From Pseudomonas gingeri (GTDB lineage Bacteria > Pseudomonadota > Gammaproteobacteria > Pseudomonadales > Pseudomonadaceae), in contig NZ_JACAOS010000011.1 of the NCBI RefSeq assembly GCF_013386165.1, positions 74,541 to 125,404 on the forward strand: DNA of 50,864 nt. Reading direction: 5' to 3'. The notes beneath the pieces are model-generated. The model saw only the letters and a list, made by a program, of their open reading frames with translations, had not been told where the DNA came from and ran no database searches. Shown piece after piece: positions 41,342 to 50,864 of this stretch; within the stretch, counting starts at the first letter, position 1; each line of letters begins with the position of its first letter. Both the position numbers and the translations under genes were made by a program.

Positions 41342-43400
41342 GTCGTTTGACCTTGCGCCCCACCGCTTCTTCGAACACCCCGGCGCGGGGTTCGATCAGG
41401 CTGAACCAGTCCTTGGCCCGGGTGATACCGGTGTAGATCAACTCCTTGGTCAACACCGGGTTCAGCGCCTGCGGCAGGATCAACGCGGTATGGGCAAACT
41501 CCGAGCCCTGGGACTTGTGCACCGTCATGGCGTACACGGTCTCCACATCGTTCAACCGACTGGGCAGGACAAAGCGCACCCCGCCCTGCCCGTCGTTACG
41601 CGGAAAGGCCACCCGCAGCACCGGCTGACCGGCCTGCGGCCCGTCGCGTTCCGGCAGCTTCAAGGCGATGCCGATATCGCCGTTCATCAGGCCCAGACCG
41701 TAATCGTTGCGGGTCATCAGCACCGGACGGCCTTCGTACCAATGCTGGTCGCTGTCGATCAGTCGATGGGCGAACAGCGCCTCGGTAATCCGCTGGTTCA
41801 GACCTTCGACGCCCCAGGCGCCCTTGCGCACGGCACAGAGCAACTGGAATTCGTCGAAAGCCTGGAGCACCGTGCGCGCCCAGTCGGTCCAGCGCGCATC
41901 CGCCAGATCAGTGGCCGCGTCCGGACGCCGACTGCGCAGCACCCCCAGATAGTGCCGATAGCCTTTCGGACCGGTGCCCTGGCCGTCCAGCACCAGGCGC
42001 TCGAATTTTTTGTCCTGCTCGCCCTTGAGCGACAACGCAAACAAATCCGCATGACTGCCGGCCGCCAGCAGCGCCCGCGCCTCATCCGCCGCCTGGCGAT
42101 TGACCAGGCGCGCCAACTGGCCGATGCCGCTGCCTTCGCCGAAGCGCCGGGAGTGGCGCAACATCACCACTTGCTGGGCCAGCGGATGGCTGTCGTCGAG
42201 GTCTTCCTGCAAACCGCTGTCGCGCAGTTCCTCACCGCTAACCGCTTGCAGCCAGTCACGGGTCCGCGCGCTGTACCAGCCCTCCTCGGCATCCCGGCAC
42301 AGGTCACCCAATACCGCACCGGCTTCCACCGACGCCAGTTGGTCCTTGTCGCCCAACAGCACCAAACGCGCATGATCAGGCAAGGCATCGAGCAGGTTGG
42401 CCATCATTTCCAGGTCGATCATCGACGCTTCATCCACCACCAGCACATCCAGCGGCAGGCGATTACCGGCGTGATGACGGAAGTGTCGCGTCCCCGGCCG
42501 GCTGCCGAGCAAGCGGTGCACCGTGGTGACGTCACTGGGGATCTTGCCGCGCACGCCCTCATCGATATCCAGCGAGCGCACCTGTGCACTGATGGACTCG
42601 GTCAGCCGCGCGGCGGCCTTGCCGGTGGGCGCGGCCAGACGGATACGCAAGGGGTTTCCCGCCGCCACCGCCGGCGCCTGGAGCAAAGCCAGCAGGCGGA
42701 CCACGGTGGTGGTCTTGCCCGTACCGGGGCCACCGGTGACGATGCTGAACGCTCCCCGCGTGGCCAGGGCGCAAGCAAGCTTCTGCCAGTCGATGCGCGC
42801 ACCGGGCTGCGCTGCGCCAAACAGCGCGGTCAAGCGTTGAGCCAGGTCGCCCGGGGTCTCTTCCCGTTCGGCCAGACGCCGGCGCAAGGCCTCGTCGATA
42901 CGCCGCTCGTAAGCCCAATAACGGCGCAGATACAGGCGTCGTCCGCTGAGCACCAATGGACGCTGTGCGGCCTCGATACCGGACTCATCCGCCAGCGCCA
43001 CCAACGAACTGGCCTGCAACGTCCGGCACCAGCGCTCGCCGTCCAGGGCCACCAGCAACTGCGACGGCAGCAACAATGCCCCGCCCTGCACATCGCCTTC
43101 CGGCGGCAGCGACAGGGCGAAATCCGGTTCCTGCAAGGTGGCGAACAGATCAAGACAGACATGCCCATGTCCCAACTGGTGGCTGGTCAGCGCCGCCGCC
43201 AGCAACACCAACGGATCGGCCTCGGGATCAAGCTCATGGAGAAAGGCCACGAAGGCCTTGTCCAGTGCCCGCAACCAACCCCGTTCGACCCAGCGTTCCA
43301 AGAGCAACAACAAGTCCGCCGCACGAGTCAGGGGCGTCAGTTCGGCCAGGTTGTCGTCGCTCAGCGCCGTCGACAGGATTTCGGAAAAGGAACGTTTCAT
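41304..43400 (-). CDS. recD: RecBCD enzyme, alpha subunit (5'-3' helicase)
   Basis: The 698-residue SF1B helicase carries Walker A GGPGTGKTTTV near residue 222, DEASMIDLEMMANLL (motif II), LLGDKDQLASVEAGAVLGDL (motif III), TVHKSQGSEFAHTALILP (motif V) and YTGITRAKDWFSLI (motif VI). It moves on the 5'-ended strand in the RecBCD complex during double-strand break repair. ATG 43400 overlaps the recB stop (ATGA); the longer open frame upstream is within recB. Its C-terminus overlaps, in opposite orientation, the fused ABC gene. Confidence 0.96.
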   Translation of the reverse strand: MKRSFSEILSTALSDDNLAELTPLTRAADLLLLLERWVERGWLRALDKAFVAFLHELDPEADPLVLLAAALTSHQLGHGHVCLDLFATLQEPDFALSLPPEGDVQGGALLLPSQLLVALDGERWCRTLQASSLVALADESGIEAAQRPLVLSGRRLYLRRYWAYERRIDEALRRRLAEREETPGDLAQRLTALFGAAQPGARIDWQKLACALATRGAFSIVTGGPGTGKTTTVVRLLALLQAPAVAAGNPLRIRLAAPTGKAAARLTESISAQVRSLDIDEGVRGKIPSDVTTVHRLLGSRPGTRHFRHHAGNRLPLDVLVVDEASMIDLEMMANLLDALPDHARLVLLGDKDQLASVEAGAVLGDLCRDAEEGWYSARTRDWLQAVSGEELRDSGLQEDLDDSHPLAQQVVMLRHSRRFGEGSGIGQLARLVNRQAADEARALLAAGSHADLFALSLKGEQDKKFERLVLDGQGTGPKGYRHYLGVLRSRRPDAATDLADARWTDWARTVLQAFDEFQLLCAVRKGAWGVEGLNQRITEALFAHRLIDSDQHWYEGRPVLMTRNDYGLGLMNGDIGIALKLPERDGPQAGQPVLRVAFPRNDGQGGVRFVLPSRLNDVETVYAMTVHKSQGSEFAHTALILPQALNPVLTKELIYTGITRAKDWFSLIEPRAGVFEEAVGRKVKRLSGLMLELGAEH

Positions 43401-46400
43401 AACAGACTCCCCTGTTCCCACACGGGCTCGCCGCGGGGCACCGGTTTACCCTGGAACAGCAGGTCCAGGTGCTCGATCAGTTCGCGGGGCGGCCGAGTAA
43501 AAAACACGCCCTGGCTCGGCGCCCGGGTGCCCCGCAGGAACAGGTACAAGGCCCCGCCCATATGCCGGTCGTAGTCGTAGTCCGGCAGTCGCACCTTGAG
43601 TTGGCGATGCAGGGCCAGCAGGTAGAGCACGTATTGCAGGTCGTAGCGGTTGTCGAGGATCGACCGGTTCATGGCCTGCTCGGTGTAGGCCGCGTCATCG
43701 GCGCCCAGCCAGTTGGATTTGTAGTCCGCCACGTAGTAGCGCCCCTGGTGCTCGAACGTCAGGTCGATAAAACCCTTGAACATGCCATTGAGCGAAACCG
43801 GCTCGGCCTTGGCCCGGGCAACGCCGCCATGGGTGTGGCGGCGTACCAGTTCGTCGACCTTGAGCACATCGACGGTATGGCTGGCGAACCAGAACTCCAT
43901 TTCCACCCGATAGGCCTTGAGGTCCTGGAAGATCACGGGCGGCTGATCGTTGCCCAGGTGCAAAGGGGTTTGCAGCAGATCGCCGAGCCAGTCGCTCAGG
44001 GCCGCGATCCAGCCCTTCCAGCCACGCAGGTTGCAACGTGGGGCGACGGCTTTTTCGATCAGCGTGCGGTCGGCGTTGAAGCCTTCGTCACCGGCCCATT
44101 CGAGCAGGCCGTGGAGAAAAGTACCGGGGTTCGGACCTCGGGGGAAACGGTGAATATCGCTACCGCTTGGCACCATGTCGCGAGGCATGGCCGGGTCAAG
44201 GCGTTCGTCATCGAAGAGCTTCTGTGCCTGGGGACTTTCCGGTGCTTCGTCAGTGTCGGCGCTCTGTGCCTCGCCGATGCGCAAGGCACTGTAGGAGGCG
44301 ATCCACCAGTACTCACTGGCACTGCGCTTGGGCAAGCGCGGAGCGAGCAGGACGGCTTCGTTGCGCGGTGGCTGGAAGGCTTCGGCGGTGGCCGCCGGCA
44401 GCGGCTCACAGGCCAGCGCCGGACACGCCTCTTGCAGGTCCCGCAGCCAACGTTCAAGGCCGGCGGACTCATCCAATAGCGCGCCACCACCGAGCAGATA
44501 ACCGAGGGCAGACAGGTGCAGCACCGAACGGTTGTGGTTGCCGCGCTTGAGGTCGGCCACTCCCAGCCAGCAGGCATGCCGGGCTCGGGTCAGGGCCACG
44601 TAGAGCAGTCGCAGGTCTTCGGCCAGACGCTCGTCATCGGCCTGGACGATCAGCTCGGCGGTGGGCTTCAGGCTGACCTGGGCCTTGCGCTCGGCATCGT
44701 GGTAATGCAGCGGCAGGCGGCTGCCATCCACCGGTTTGACCGAGCAGATAAACGGCAGGAACACCAAGGGGTATTCCAGGCCTTTGGACTTGTGGATGGT
44801 CACCACCTTGACCAGTTGCTCGTCGCTTTCCAGACGCAGGATCTGTTCTTCACCCGCCTGGCCGGAGGACGCCAGATGCTCGCCGAGATGACGGATCAGC
44901 GCCTGTTCGCCGTCGAGTTCAGCGGCGGCCTGTTGCAGCAGTTCGGACAGATGCAGCAAGTTGGTCAGCACCCGCTCGCCGTCGCTGCGGGCCATCAACG
45001 CCTGGGGTAAATGGAAGTCATGGATCAGCCGCCGGAGCATCGGCAACACGCCTTGTTTGCGCCAGATCTCGCGGTATTTACGGAACTGCATGACCCGCTG
45101 TTCCCAAGCCAGCTCGTCCTGGTTGAGACGCTCCAGTTCGGCCAGCGAAAGATTCAGGGTGATACAGGCCAGGGCCGCCCGTAGCGGGCGCTCGACATCC
45201 GGTTCCGCGCAGGCCTTGAGCCAGGCCAGCAGGTCATGGGCCTCTTGAGCGGCGAACACCGAATCCTTGTCGGAGAGATAGACGCTGCGTACACCACGGC
45301 TCGCCAACTCGCCACGGACCGCCTGGGCCTCCTTGCCGTCACGGACCAGGATCGCGATATCGGAGGGCAGCACACCCTTGAGCACGCCGTCGCGAACGAA
45401 GCCGATGCGCTGCTGTTGCCCGCCATTGAGCAATTCGACAATACGACTGGCGCACGCTGCGGCCAACTGTTGGCGATAGACCGCGCCAGACACCGGTTGC
45501 TCGGACACCAGTTGCCAGAGGTTGAGCGCCGCCACGGGCTGGCCGTCAATCTGCAGGACTTCCTTGCGCCCTTGGGCCGCCACCGGCTGAAACGGCACCG
45601 GGTTGTCGCCGCCCTCACGAAACAGGAACGCACCCCGGCCCTGCTCGCGCTGCTCGGCGCGCTCGAAGACGTGGTTGACCGCCGTGACCATCGCCTGGCT
45701 GGAACGGAAGTTGGTGCCCAGGGTATGCAGCCGTCCCTCGGTGGCCTGGCGCGCCCGCAGGTAGGTATAGATATCGGCGCCACGGAAGGCGTAGATCGCC
45801 TGCTTCGGATCGCCGATCAGGAACAGGCCGCACTCGGGGCTGTTGTCCTCGATGCGGTAGATACTCTCGAAAATCCGGTACTGCACCGGGTCGGTGTCCT
45901 GGAATTCGTCGATCAGGGCCACCGGGAATTGCTCGCGGATCAGGCTCGCCAGGCGCTCGCCGCCGTCAGCCTGGAGTGCTGCGTCGAGACGCAGGAGCAT
46001 ATCGTCGAAGCCCATCTCGGCACGCCGGCGCTTCTCTTCCTCGAAACGCGCACCGACCCAGCGGGCCGCGTGTTCGAGCACCGCGGCGTCCGGGGTCGGC
46101 AAGGCGTCGAGGCTGGCCTTCAAGCCGGCCATGGCGTCGAGGCCCGGGTGGCTCGGCGGCTCGCCCTTCCAGGCTTCGGCCAGGCCCGCAGCGGTCAGGC
46201 GGCTGAAGCCGGTGCCGATATCCAGTTGCTCCAGGGTCTCGTCCTCGGCCCAGGCGCTGAGTTTCTCGAACCAGGGTTCGAAGTAGCGCGCCTGCATCTT
46301 GCGTCCATCGACCGTCTTGTTCGCCACGCCTTGCAGGCAGATATCCCGCAGCTCGACGGCCCATTGCCGCCAGGGCGCCTTGAGCTGCACCAGGGCCTGG

Positions 46401-47083
46401 CGACGTTCCTGGATACAGGCCTCGATCAGTTCAGCCGGTTCTTGCAGGTTGTCGTGATGCCGTTCGCTGCCGAACAGGGCCCGGACCCGGGGCAACAATG
46501 CCGCCGGGCCGCCCCAGTTTGCCCGGACCCAGTTCAGTGCATCGCCGTGCATCTTGTAGCAGAACAGCCGCCAGTAATCGCGCAGCACTTCGCCGAGCAG
46601 TTCGCTGTGGTCGGTCTCCAGGGTCTGGGTAAACAGGCTGCCACTGTCGAAGGCGTGTTCACGCAGCATGCGCTGGCACCAGCCGTGGATCGTCGATACG
46701 GCCGCTTCGTCCATCCACTGGGCGGCGATATCCAGGCGGTTGGCGCACACCGGCCAGTGTTCGGCCGGGTACTCGTCGCGCAACTGGCCGATCAACGCAT
46801 CGGTGGCGGGTATTTCGTCGCGAAAGAACCGCGCGGCCTCGGCCAGGCGGGTACGGATCCGGTCACGCAGCTCCTGGGTGGCCGCGTCGGTGAAGGTCAC
46901 CACGAGGATTTGCGGCGGCAGTAATTCGCGGCCGAACCCAGAGTCCTCGCCACCATGGCCGAGGACCAGGCGCAGGTAGAGCGCCGAGATGGTGAAGGTC
47001 TTGCCGGTACCGGCACTGGCTTCGATCAATTGGCTGCCGCGCAGCGGGAAGGCCAGCGCCAGTGGAGTCGGGTTGTCGGTCAT
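43397..47083 (-). CDS. recB: RecBCD enzyme, beta subunit (3'-5' helicase and nuclease)
   Basis: The 1228-residue protein has Walker A ASAGTGKT at residues 22-29, UvrD-like helicase motifs (LIDEFQDTDPVQYRIF, FLIGDPKQAIYAFRGADIYTYL, VVTIHKSKGLEYPLVFLP, LLYVALTRARHACWLG) and a C-terminal nuclease domain with the DYK triad (D1120-Y-K1122 in YYVADYKSNWL). It is the nuclease and slow helicase of RecBCD. Length is near that of E. coli RecB. The start and stop overlap recC and recD by 4 bp each. Confidence 0.97.
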   Translation of the reverse strand: MTDNPTPLALAFPLRGSQLIEASAGTGKTFTISALYLRLVLGHGGEDSGFGRELLPPQILVVTFTDAATQELRDRIRTRLAEAARFFRDEIPATDALIGQLRDEYPAEHWPVCANRLDIAAQWMDEAAVSTIHGWCQRMLREHAFDSGSLFTQTLETDHSELLGEVLRDYWRLFCYKMHGDALNWVRANWGGPAALLPRVRALFGSERHHDNLQEPAELIEACIQERRQALVQLKAPWRQWAVELRDICLQGVANKTVDGRKMQARYFEPWFEKLSAWAEDETLEQLDIGTGFSRLTAAGLAEAWKGEPPSHPGLDAMAGLKASLDALPTPDAAVLEHAARWVGARFEEEKRRRAEMGFDDMLLRLDAALQADGGERLASLIREQFPVALIDEFQDTDPVQYRIFESIYRIEDNSPECGLFLIGDPKQAIYAFRGADIYTYLRARQATEGRLHTLGTNFRSSQAMVTAVNHVFERAEQREQGRGAFLFREGGDNPVPFQPVAAQGRKEVLQIDGQPVAALNLWQLVSEQPVSGAVYRQQLAAACASRIVELLNGGQQQRIGFVRDGVLKGVLPSDIAILVRDGKEAQAVRGELASRGVRSVYLSDKDSVFAAQEAHDLLAWLKACAEPDVERPLRAALACITLNLSLAELERLNQDELAWEQRVMQFRKYREIWRKQGVLPMLRRLIHDFHLPQALMARSDGERVLTNLLHLSELLQQAAAELDGEQALIRHLGEHLASSGQAGEEQILRLESDEQLVKVVTIHKSKGLEYPLVFLPFICSVKPVDGSRLPLHYHDAERKAQVSLKPTAELIVQADDERLAEDLRLLYVALTRARHACWLGVADLKRGNHNRSVLHLSALGYLLGGGALLDESAGLERWLRDLQEACPALACEPLPAATAEAFQPPRNEAVLLAPRLPKRSASEYWWIASYSALRIGEAQSADTDEAPESPQAQKLFDDERLDPAMPRDMVPSGSDIHRFPRGPNPGTFLHGLLEWAGDEGFNADRTLIEKAVAPRCNLRGWKGWIAALSDWLGDLLQTPLHLGNDQPPVIFQDLKAYRVEMEFWFASHTVDVLKVDELVRRHTHGGVARAKAEPVSLNGMFKGFIDLTFEHQGRYYVADYKSNWLGADDAAYTEQAMNRSILDNRYDLQYVLYLLALHRQLKVRLPDYDYDRHMGGALYLFLRGTRAPSQGVFFTRPPRELIEHLDLLFQGKPVPRGEPVWEQGSLL

Positions 47084-50000
47084 GGGCGCGCCTCCTCGGC
47101 GGCGAGTGAACGCCAGGGCGCTTCAAGCAACGGGCGATAGAGCGCATCGCACCAGCCTTCGAATTCCTCGCTGGCGATCAACGCGTTGTAGTCGGCGAAC
47201 TGGCGGGCCAGGGCCGCACTTTCGCGGCGCTCGCCTTCGCTGTTCACGCCGTCGCCGTCGTAGGCCTTGCGCGCCGCGTCCTGCGCCTTGAGCGGGTCGG
47301 ATTGCGAGAGCCAGGCAAAGGCCGTTTTCACCGCCACCGGCAACGGACGGCACATCCCCGACTGCCAGGCCAGCAGCAGATTGCCAAGGATCTCGGCGGC
47401 ACGTGGCGGTTCGAATGGCGGCAGCAGCAGGGTGTCGTCGCTGGCCACCAGCGCCGTGGTCATCGGCAGTTCACAGACACAGGCGACCAGGTGGTCGACC
47501 CAGGGCCGGGTGAGGCGATGCCATTTGCGCGTCTTGATCGAGCCAATGCTGTTGGGGATGGTCGTCACCGCGAGCAGGCCGCCATCACTGCGCTGATGCA
47601 GGCCGCCCAGCCAGCCCTCCACGCGGGTGGTGCCGGTGTCGAAGGCGACGGGCACGGCGCTGGTCAGCGGAGTCGGCCAGAGGCTGAGCAGTTGTTGATA
47701 ACGTTGCAGCAAGTCCGGCAGCGGTTCGATCAGTTCGTGCTGCAGCAATTCGCCGAAGCCGGCCATGGGCAGCAGGCCACTGGCTTGCAAGCGTTGGGCC
47801 TGGTGTTGCAGGGCCTGGTCCGGGTTGTCTGCCTGGAGCAGTGCCGCTTGCAGCAGGCTGTCACTGAGACTGTAGCGTTGCAGGGCGTCGAGCACGAAGG
47901 GTTCTTCATCGGCCAGGGGTGCCTGGGCCGCTTCGAAGAAGACCTTCAGGCGCTGGCTAAAAAAGTGCCGTACGGGGTTGCGCAGGAAGTCCTGGAGTTG
48001 GGCCAGGGTCAGCGGTTCGTCTTGTTGGTAAGCGGGCAACGCACGGGTTGTTGCGTCCGGCTGCCGGGTCTCGTGCAGTTGCTGCCACTCGCGGGCATAG
48101 CTGAACAGATCAGCATGGCTGTCATGGAAATAACGGGCGCTGAAGGGTTGCAGCGGATGCGCCTGGGTCAGGGCTCCGAGCAGTTGCTCACCGTCGCCCT
48201 CCGAGAGTCGCCAGCCAGCGGCGAGATGGTCGCGCAGCTGGCCGATCAGGACCGAGGCCGGACGCTCGCTGTTGTCGCGAATGCTGTGACCGACCCAGCT
48301 GATATAGAGCTGATGCCGAGCCGAAAGCAGGGCTTCGAGCAACAGGTAGCGGTCGTCTTCACGCCGTGAGCGGTCACCGGGACGATAGTCGCTGCCCATC
48401 AGGTCGAAGTCCAACGGTGGCTGGGCACGGGGGTAGTCGCCGTCGTTCATGCCCAACAGGCAGACCAGCTTGAACGGGATGGCGCGCATCGGCATCAAGG
48501 TGCAGAAGTTCACCGCACCGGCCAGGAAACGCTGGGACAGACGGCCCTGGTCGAGGCCGGCCAACCAGGCTTCGCGCACCACGGTCAGTGGCAGGAGTTC
48601 TTGCAGGTTGACCGCTTCGCAGGTCTCGAGCCAGTCGGCGCGCAGTTGCTCCAACTGGATCAGCAGGTAGTCGTCGTGCTCGGTGCTGGCGAGAAAAAAC
48701 AGCTGGATCAAGGCGTGCAGGCGCTCACCCCATTGCTGGGGAAGTGCCGGCTCGGAGAGTTCCTGATGGGCAATTTCCAGGGCGTCGAGCAGGGCCACCA
48801 ACGGGCCGATCAGGGCGGCGTCGAGACCGCCGATTTCGTCGTAGGGTTCGATGCCTTCGCAGGCCTCGCCACTACCAACGGCGTAACCCAAGAGCATGCG
48901 CCGCAGGCCGAACTGCCAGCTGTTCTGCTCCAGGGCATCGGGCAGGCCGAGTCCGGCGCGTTGTTCAGCGTTCATGCCCCAGCGCACCCCGGCACCTTCG
49001 ATCCAGCGGTGCAAGGTCGGCAGGTCACGCTCTTGCACATTGAAGCGGGCGCGCAGGGCGGGGACGTCCAGCAAGTCGAGGATCTCGCTGACCGGGAAGC
49101 GGCTGTCCGGCAGTTTGAGCAGGTGCTCGACGGCAATCAGCAACGGGTCGCGGCCACGCTGGCCCTGGTCGGCCAGGGTGAAGGGAACGAAACGTGGATC
49201 GTTGCGCTCGAGTTGGCCGAACACCGCACGGATATGCGGGGCGTAGCTGTCGATATCCGGGACCATGACGATGATGTCGCGGGGGCGCAGGTCCGGCTCG
49301 GCACTGAAGCGTTCGAGCAACTGATCGTGGAGGATTTCCACTTCACGCTGAGCGCTGTGGGCGATATGGAAGCGGATCGAACCGTCGGTTGCCAGGTCGA
49401 TGGCCGGCCAGTGCTCACGGGTTTCGTTGAGCGGGCGCAGCTCGAGGATATCGTCCTGCAATTGATTGAGCAGGGTCGTCGGCGTGCTGTCGCTGAACAG
49501 GTCGATACGGCCGTCGCGGAAGGCCGCACGGTAGCTGGCGGGATCGTCGTAACTGTCCAGCAGATTGATGTAGTCACGGCCCTGTTTACCCCAGGCGGCC
49601 AGCAGTGGATGCGCATGCTGGTGCAAGGTTTGCGGATCGAGGGCCAGGGGCATCCCGGCTTTGCGGGTCTGGCGTTTGTATTGGTTACGCAGCAGGTCCT
49701 TGTCGGCAACGATATCGGACCAGTGATGACGACAAGGGTTGTGCACGCAGAGCAGCACCTGGCTGAAACGGGCCAGTCCGGCGAGGGCTTCAAGGGCCTG
49801 GGCCGGCAACGAGGAAATGCCGAACACGATGACTCGCGCAGGCAAGCCCGGCGGTGCGCTTTCCAGCTGGTTGATTCGCTCGATAAAGCGCTGGTGCACG
49901 CCGGCGCGGCTCTGGGCCATGCCGGTTGCGCCGACATCCAGCAGCAACGCACGCCATAACTCGGCCTGCCAGCAATTGGCTGGCGGCAGCGGCTTGATTT

Positions 50001-50538
50001 CGCCCCGGCCGCTGCGCAGTTGATGGCGGCCGGCCGACCAGTCTTCCAGCCAGTCGGCGCGGTAGACCTGGTATTGGTCGAACAGGTCGGCGAGGCGCTC
50101 GGCCAGTTGGTAGCGCTTGCGCAGATCGGTGTCGTGGGTAAGGAAGCGTTGCAGGGGCTCGAAGTGCGGCTGGTCGATGAGTTCCGGCAACAGGCGCATC
50201 AGGCGCCAGGTCAGCGGGCCTTTGTCGAGCAGGGAGCGGGCCGGGATTTCGTCGCGGCCGAGGACCATCCGATAGAGCTGCCACATGAAGCTGCCGGGCA
50301 GTTGCACATCGATGGCGGCGGCGATGCCGCAGCCGCCCTGGTCGTCACCTTCCGGATCTTCGGCCAGGGCGAGCTTCAGCCACTGGGCGATGCCGTTGCT
50401 CTGCACCAGGGCGATTTCGTTCTCCAGGGGCGCCAGGGGATAACGTCGCATCACGTTGATCACCAGGCTGCGAAGTTCCTCGGGGCTGTTGCTCTGCACC
50501 ACCATGAAGGCGGGGTTGAGTGACGTCGCGTCCGGCAT
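47080..50538 (-). CDS. recC: RecBCD enzyme, gamma subunit (Chi recognition)
   Basis: The 1152-residue protein has the RecC pattern: FMVVQSNSPEELRSLVINVMRRYPLAPLENEIALVQSNGIAQWLKLALAEDP-type start, the tract IAAAIDVQLPGSFMWQLYR and FKLVCLLGMNDGDYPRAQPPLDFDLM. It is an inactivated helicase-like subunit that binds the DNA fork and reads Chi. ATG 50538 is chosen because AAGGAAG lies 5 nt upstream; the open frame beyond (to 50760) passes through a REP repeat and is not coding. It heads recC-recB-recD. Confidence 0.96.
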   Translation of the reverse strand: MPDATSLNPAFMVVQSNSPEELRSLVINVMRRYPLAPLENEIALVQSNGIAQWLKLALAEDPEGDDQGGCGIAAAIDVQLPGSFMWQLYRMVLGRDEIPARSLLDKGPLTWRLMRLLPELIDQPHFEPLQRFLTHDTDLRKRYQLAERLADLFDQYQVYRADWLEDWSAGRHQLRSGRGEIKPLPPANCWQAELWRALLLDVGATGMAQSRAGVHQRFIERINQLESAPPGLPARVIVFGISSLPAQALEALAGLARFSQVLLCVHNPCRHHWSDIVADKDLLRNQYKRQTRKAGMPLALDPQTLHQHAHPLLAAWGKQGRDYINLLDSYDDPASYRAAFRDGRIDLFSDSTPTTLLNQLQDDILELRPLNETREHWPAIDLATDGSIRFHIAHSAQREVEILHDQLLERFSAEPDLRPRDIIVMVPDIDSYAPHIRAVFGQLERNDPRFVPFTLADQGQRGRDPLLIAVEHLLKLPDSRFPVSEILDLLDVPALRARFNVQERDLPTLHRWIEGAGVRWGMNAEQRAGLGLPDALEQNSWQFGLRRMLLGYAVGSGEACEGIEPYDEIGGLDAALIGPLVALLDALEIAHQELSEPALPQQWGERLHALIQLFFLASTEHDDYLLIQLEQLRADWLETCEAVNLQELLPLTVVREAWLAGLDQGRLSQRFLAGAVNFCTLMPMRAIPFKLVCLLGMNDGDYPRAQPPLDFDLMGSDYRPGDRSRREDDRYLLLEALLSARHQLYISWVGHSIRDNSERPASVLIGQLRDHLAAGWRLSEGDGEQLLGALTQAHPLQPFSARYFHDSHADLFSYAREWQQLHETRQPDATTRALPAYQQDEPLTLAQLQDFLRNPVRHFFSQRLKVFFEAAQAPLADEEPFVLDALQRYSLSDSLLQAALLQADNPDQALQHQAQRLQASGLLPMAGFGELLQHELIEPLPDLLQRYQQLLSLWPTPLTSAVPVAFDTGTTRVEGWLGGLHQRSDGGLLAVTTIPNSIGSIKTRKWHRLTRPWVDHLVACVCELPMTTALVASDDTLLLPPFEPPRAAEILGNLLLAWQSGMCRPLPVAVKTAFAWLSQSDPLKAQDAARKAYDGDGVNSEGERRESAALARQFADYNALIASEEFEGWCDALYRPLLEAPWRSLAAEEARP

Positions 50539-50644
50539 GCCGACTTCCTTGGAGAATTCAAAACGAAGGCAGGACTTTAACACCTCCGGCGTGGCCAATC
50601 CCCTTTGCCGGGTGATCCCAAACCTTGCGGTGCACACGCCGACT

Positions 50645-50728
50645 TGTAGGAGCGAGCTTGCTCGCGATGGGGCCCTTGAACCTTGCAGTGCTCTCCCTGC
50701 CGCTATCGCGAGCAAGCTCGCTCCTACA
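50645..50728. repeat. REP doublet between recC and 5S rRNA
   Basis: Inverted copies at 50645-50670 and 50705-50728 (core GGAGCGAGCTTGCTCGCG) lie between the recC start and the rRNA terminator. Together with the terminator it fills the gap upstream of recC; the recC promoter must be in 50539-50644 or between repeats, and none is evident. Confidence 0.92.
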
Positions 50729-50760
50729 TGGGACCGTGCGGCTCGGTAGTTTTTCGCCAC

Positions 50761-50797
50761 AAAAACAAAACCCCAATCGCTTTCGCAATTGGGGTTT
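50761..50797 (-). terminator. Rho-independent terminator of the rRNA operon
   Basis: Read on the minus strand, AAACCCCAATTGC and GCGATTGGGGTTT form a 13-position stem with one mismatch (arms 50797-50785 and 50780-50768), a GAAA tetraloop, and a following T-rich tail (TTTTGTTTTT). It lies about 10 bp beyond the 5S rRNA 3' end, as expected for an rrn terminator. Confidence 0.92.
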
Positions 50798-50807
50798 CGG
50801 AATTTAA

Positions 50808-50864
50808 TCTTGACGATGACCTACTCTCACATGGGGAAACCCCACACTACCATCGGCGATGCAT
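50808..50864 (-). rRNA. rrf: 5S ribosomal RNA, 3' part, cut by window edge
   Basis: The minus strand reads GATGGTAGTGTGGGGTTTCC and then GAGAGTAGGTCATCGTCAAG, the conserved 3' end of Pseudomonas 5S rRNA, ending near 50808. The 5' half is outside the window. An rRNA operon therefore ends here, on the minus strand, directed towards recC. Confidence 0.95.

Noticed and set aside
41157..43574. Long plus-strand open frame (805 codons) opposite recD
   Set aside because: It lies antisense to recD, whose helicase motifs are complete; the antisense product is rich in Gln, Arg and His and shows no domain.
50539..50760. Extended N-terminus of RecC
   Set aside because: The frame passes through a REP doublet and lacks RecC-like sequence; ATG 50538 has AAGGAAG upstream.

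Overview
The window is chromosomal DNA from a fluorescent-group Pseudomonas. It is GC-rich, carries the REP repeats (core GGAGCGAGCTTGCTCGCG) typical of that group, and has Pseudomonas-style gene orders: cobL-cbiD-cobK next to a TonB receptor/ABC cluster, urtABCDE-ureDAB-ureC with acetyltransferases inserted, recC-recB-recD, and yfiR-yfiN-yfiB. There is no integrase, insertion sequence, prophage or CRISPR array; almost everything reads as core or long-settled accessory DNA.

Layout: 1-14 kb is a metal block. It holds the end of a cobalamin operon (partial cobL, cbiD, cobK), a HigBA-type toxin-antitoxin pair with a palindromic operator, a copper cluster (DUF2946, PCu(A)C chaperone, DUF2946, OprC-like copper receptor, PepSY membrane protein), and a second TonB receptor followed by an ABC importer (ATPase, binding protein, permease). 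The second receptor is preceded by a strong Zur-type palindrome, so it is predicted to serve zinc rather than iron. A small secreted FPD-repeat protein follows the permease. From 14.5 to 24.8 kb lies the urea/urease system: a sigma-54 promoter, urtABCDE, ureD, ureA, two GNAT acetyltransferases, ureB and ureC. The nickel-insertion genes ureE, ureF and ureG are not in the window.

25-34 kb is mixed housekeeping: a small unknown gene, a soluble histidine kinase with a structured leader, cbpM-cbpA chaperones, a YegD-type Hsp70, an AI-2E family permease, psiF, an AraC regulator divergent from an EamA exporter, and a FemAB/GNAT-like protein whose ribosome-binding site lies in a hairpin. 34-36.5 kb (minus strand) is the yfiRNB c-di-GMP signalling operon. 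36.8-41.3 kb (plus strand) is a little-characterised set: TIM-barrel isomerase, 2-oxoglutarate/Fe(II) oxygenase, amino-acid-type binding protein and a fused permease-ATPase. 41.3-50.5 kb (minus strand) is recC-recB-recD with ATGA overlaps. The right edge carries the 3' end of a 5S rRNA gene (minus strand) and its terminator, so an rRNA operon ends there.

REP doublets (REPINs) occupy nine gaps, five of them inside apparent operons. Points most worth following are the Zur-controlled receptor/ABC set with its linked FPD-repeat protein, the oxygenase-isomerase-transporter operon of unknown substrate, the leader RNA candidates at 25.1 kb and 34.0 kb, and a 12-A run that replaces a conserved motif in cobL.
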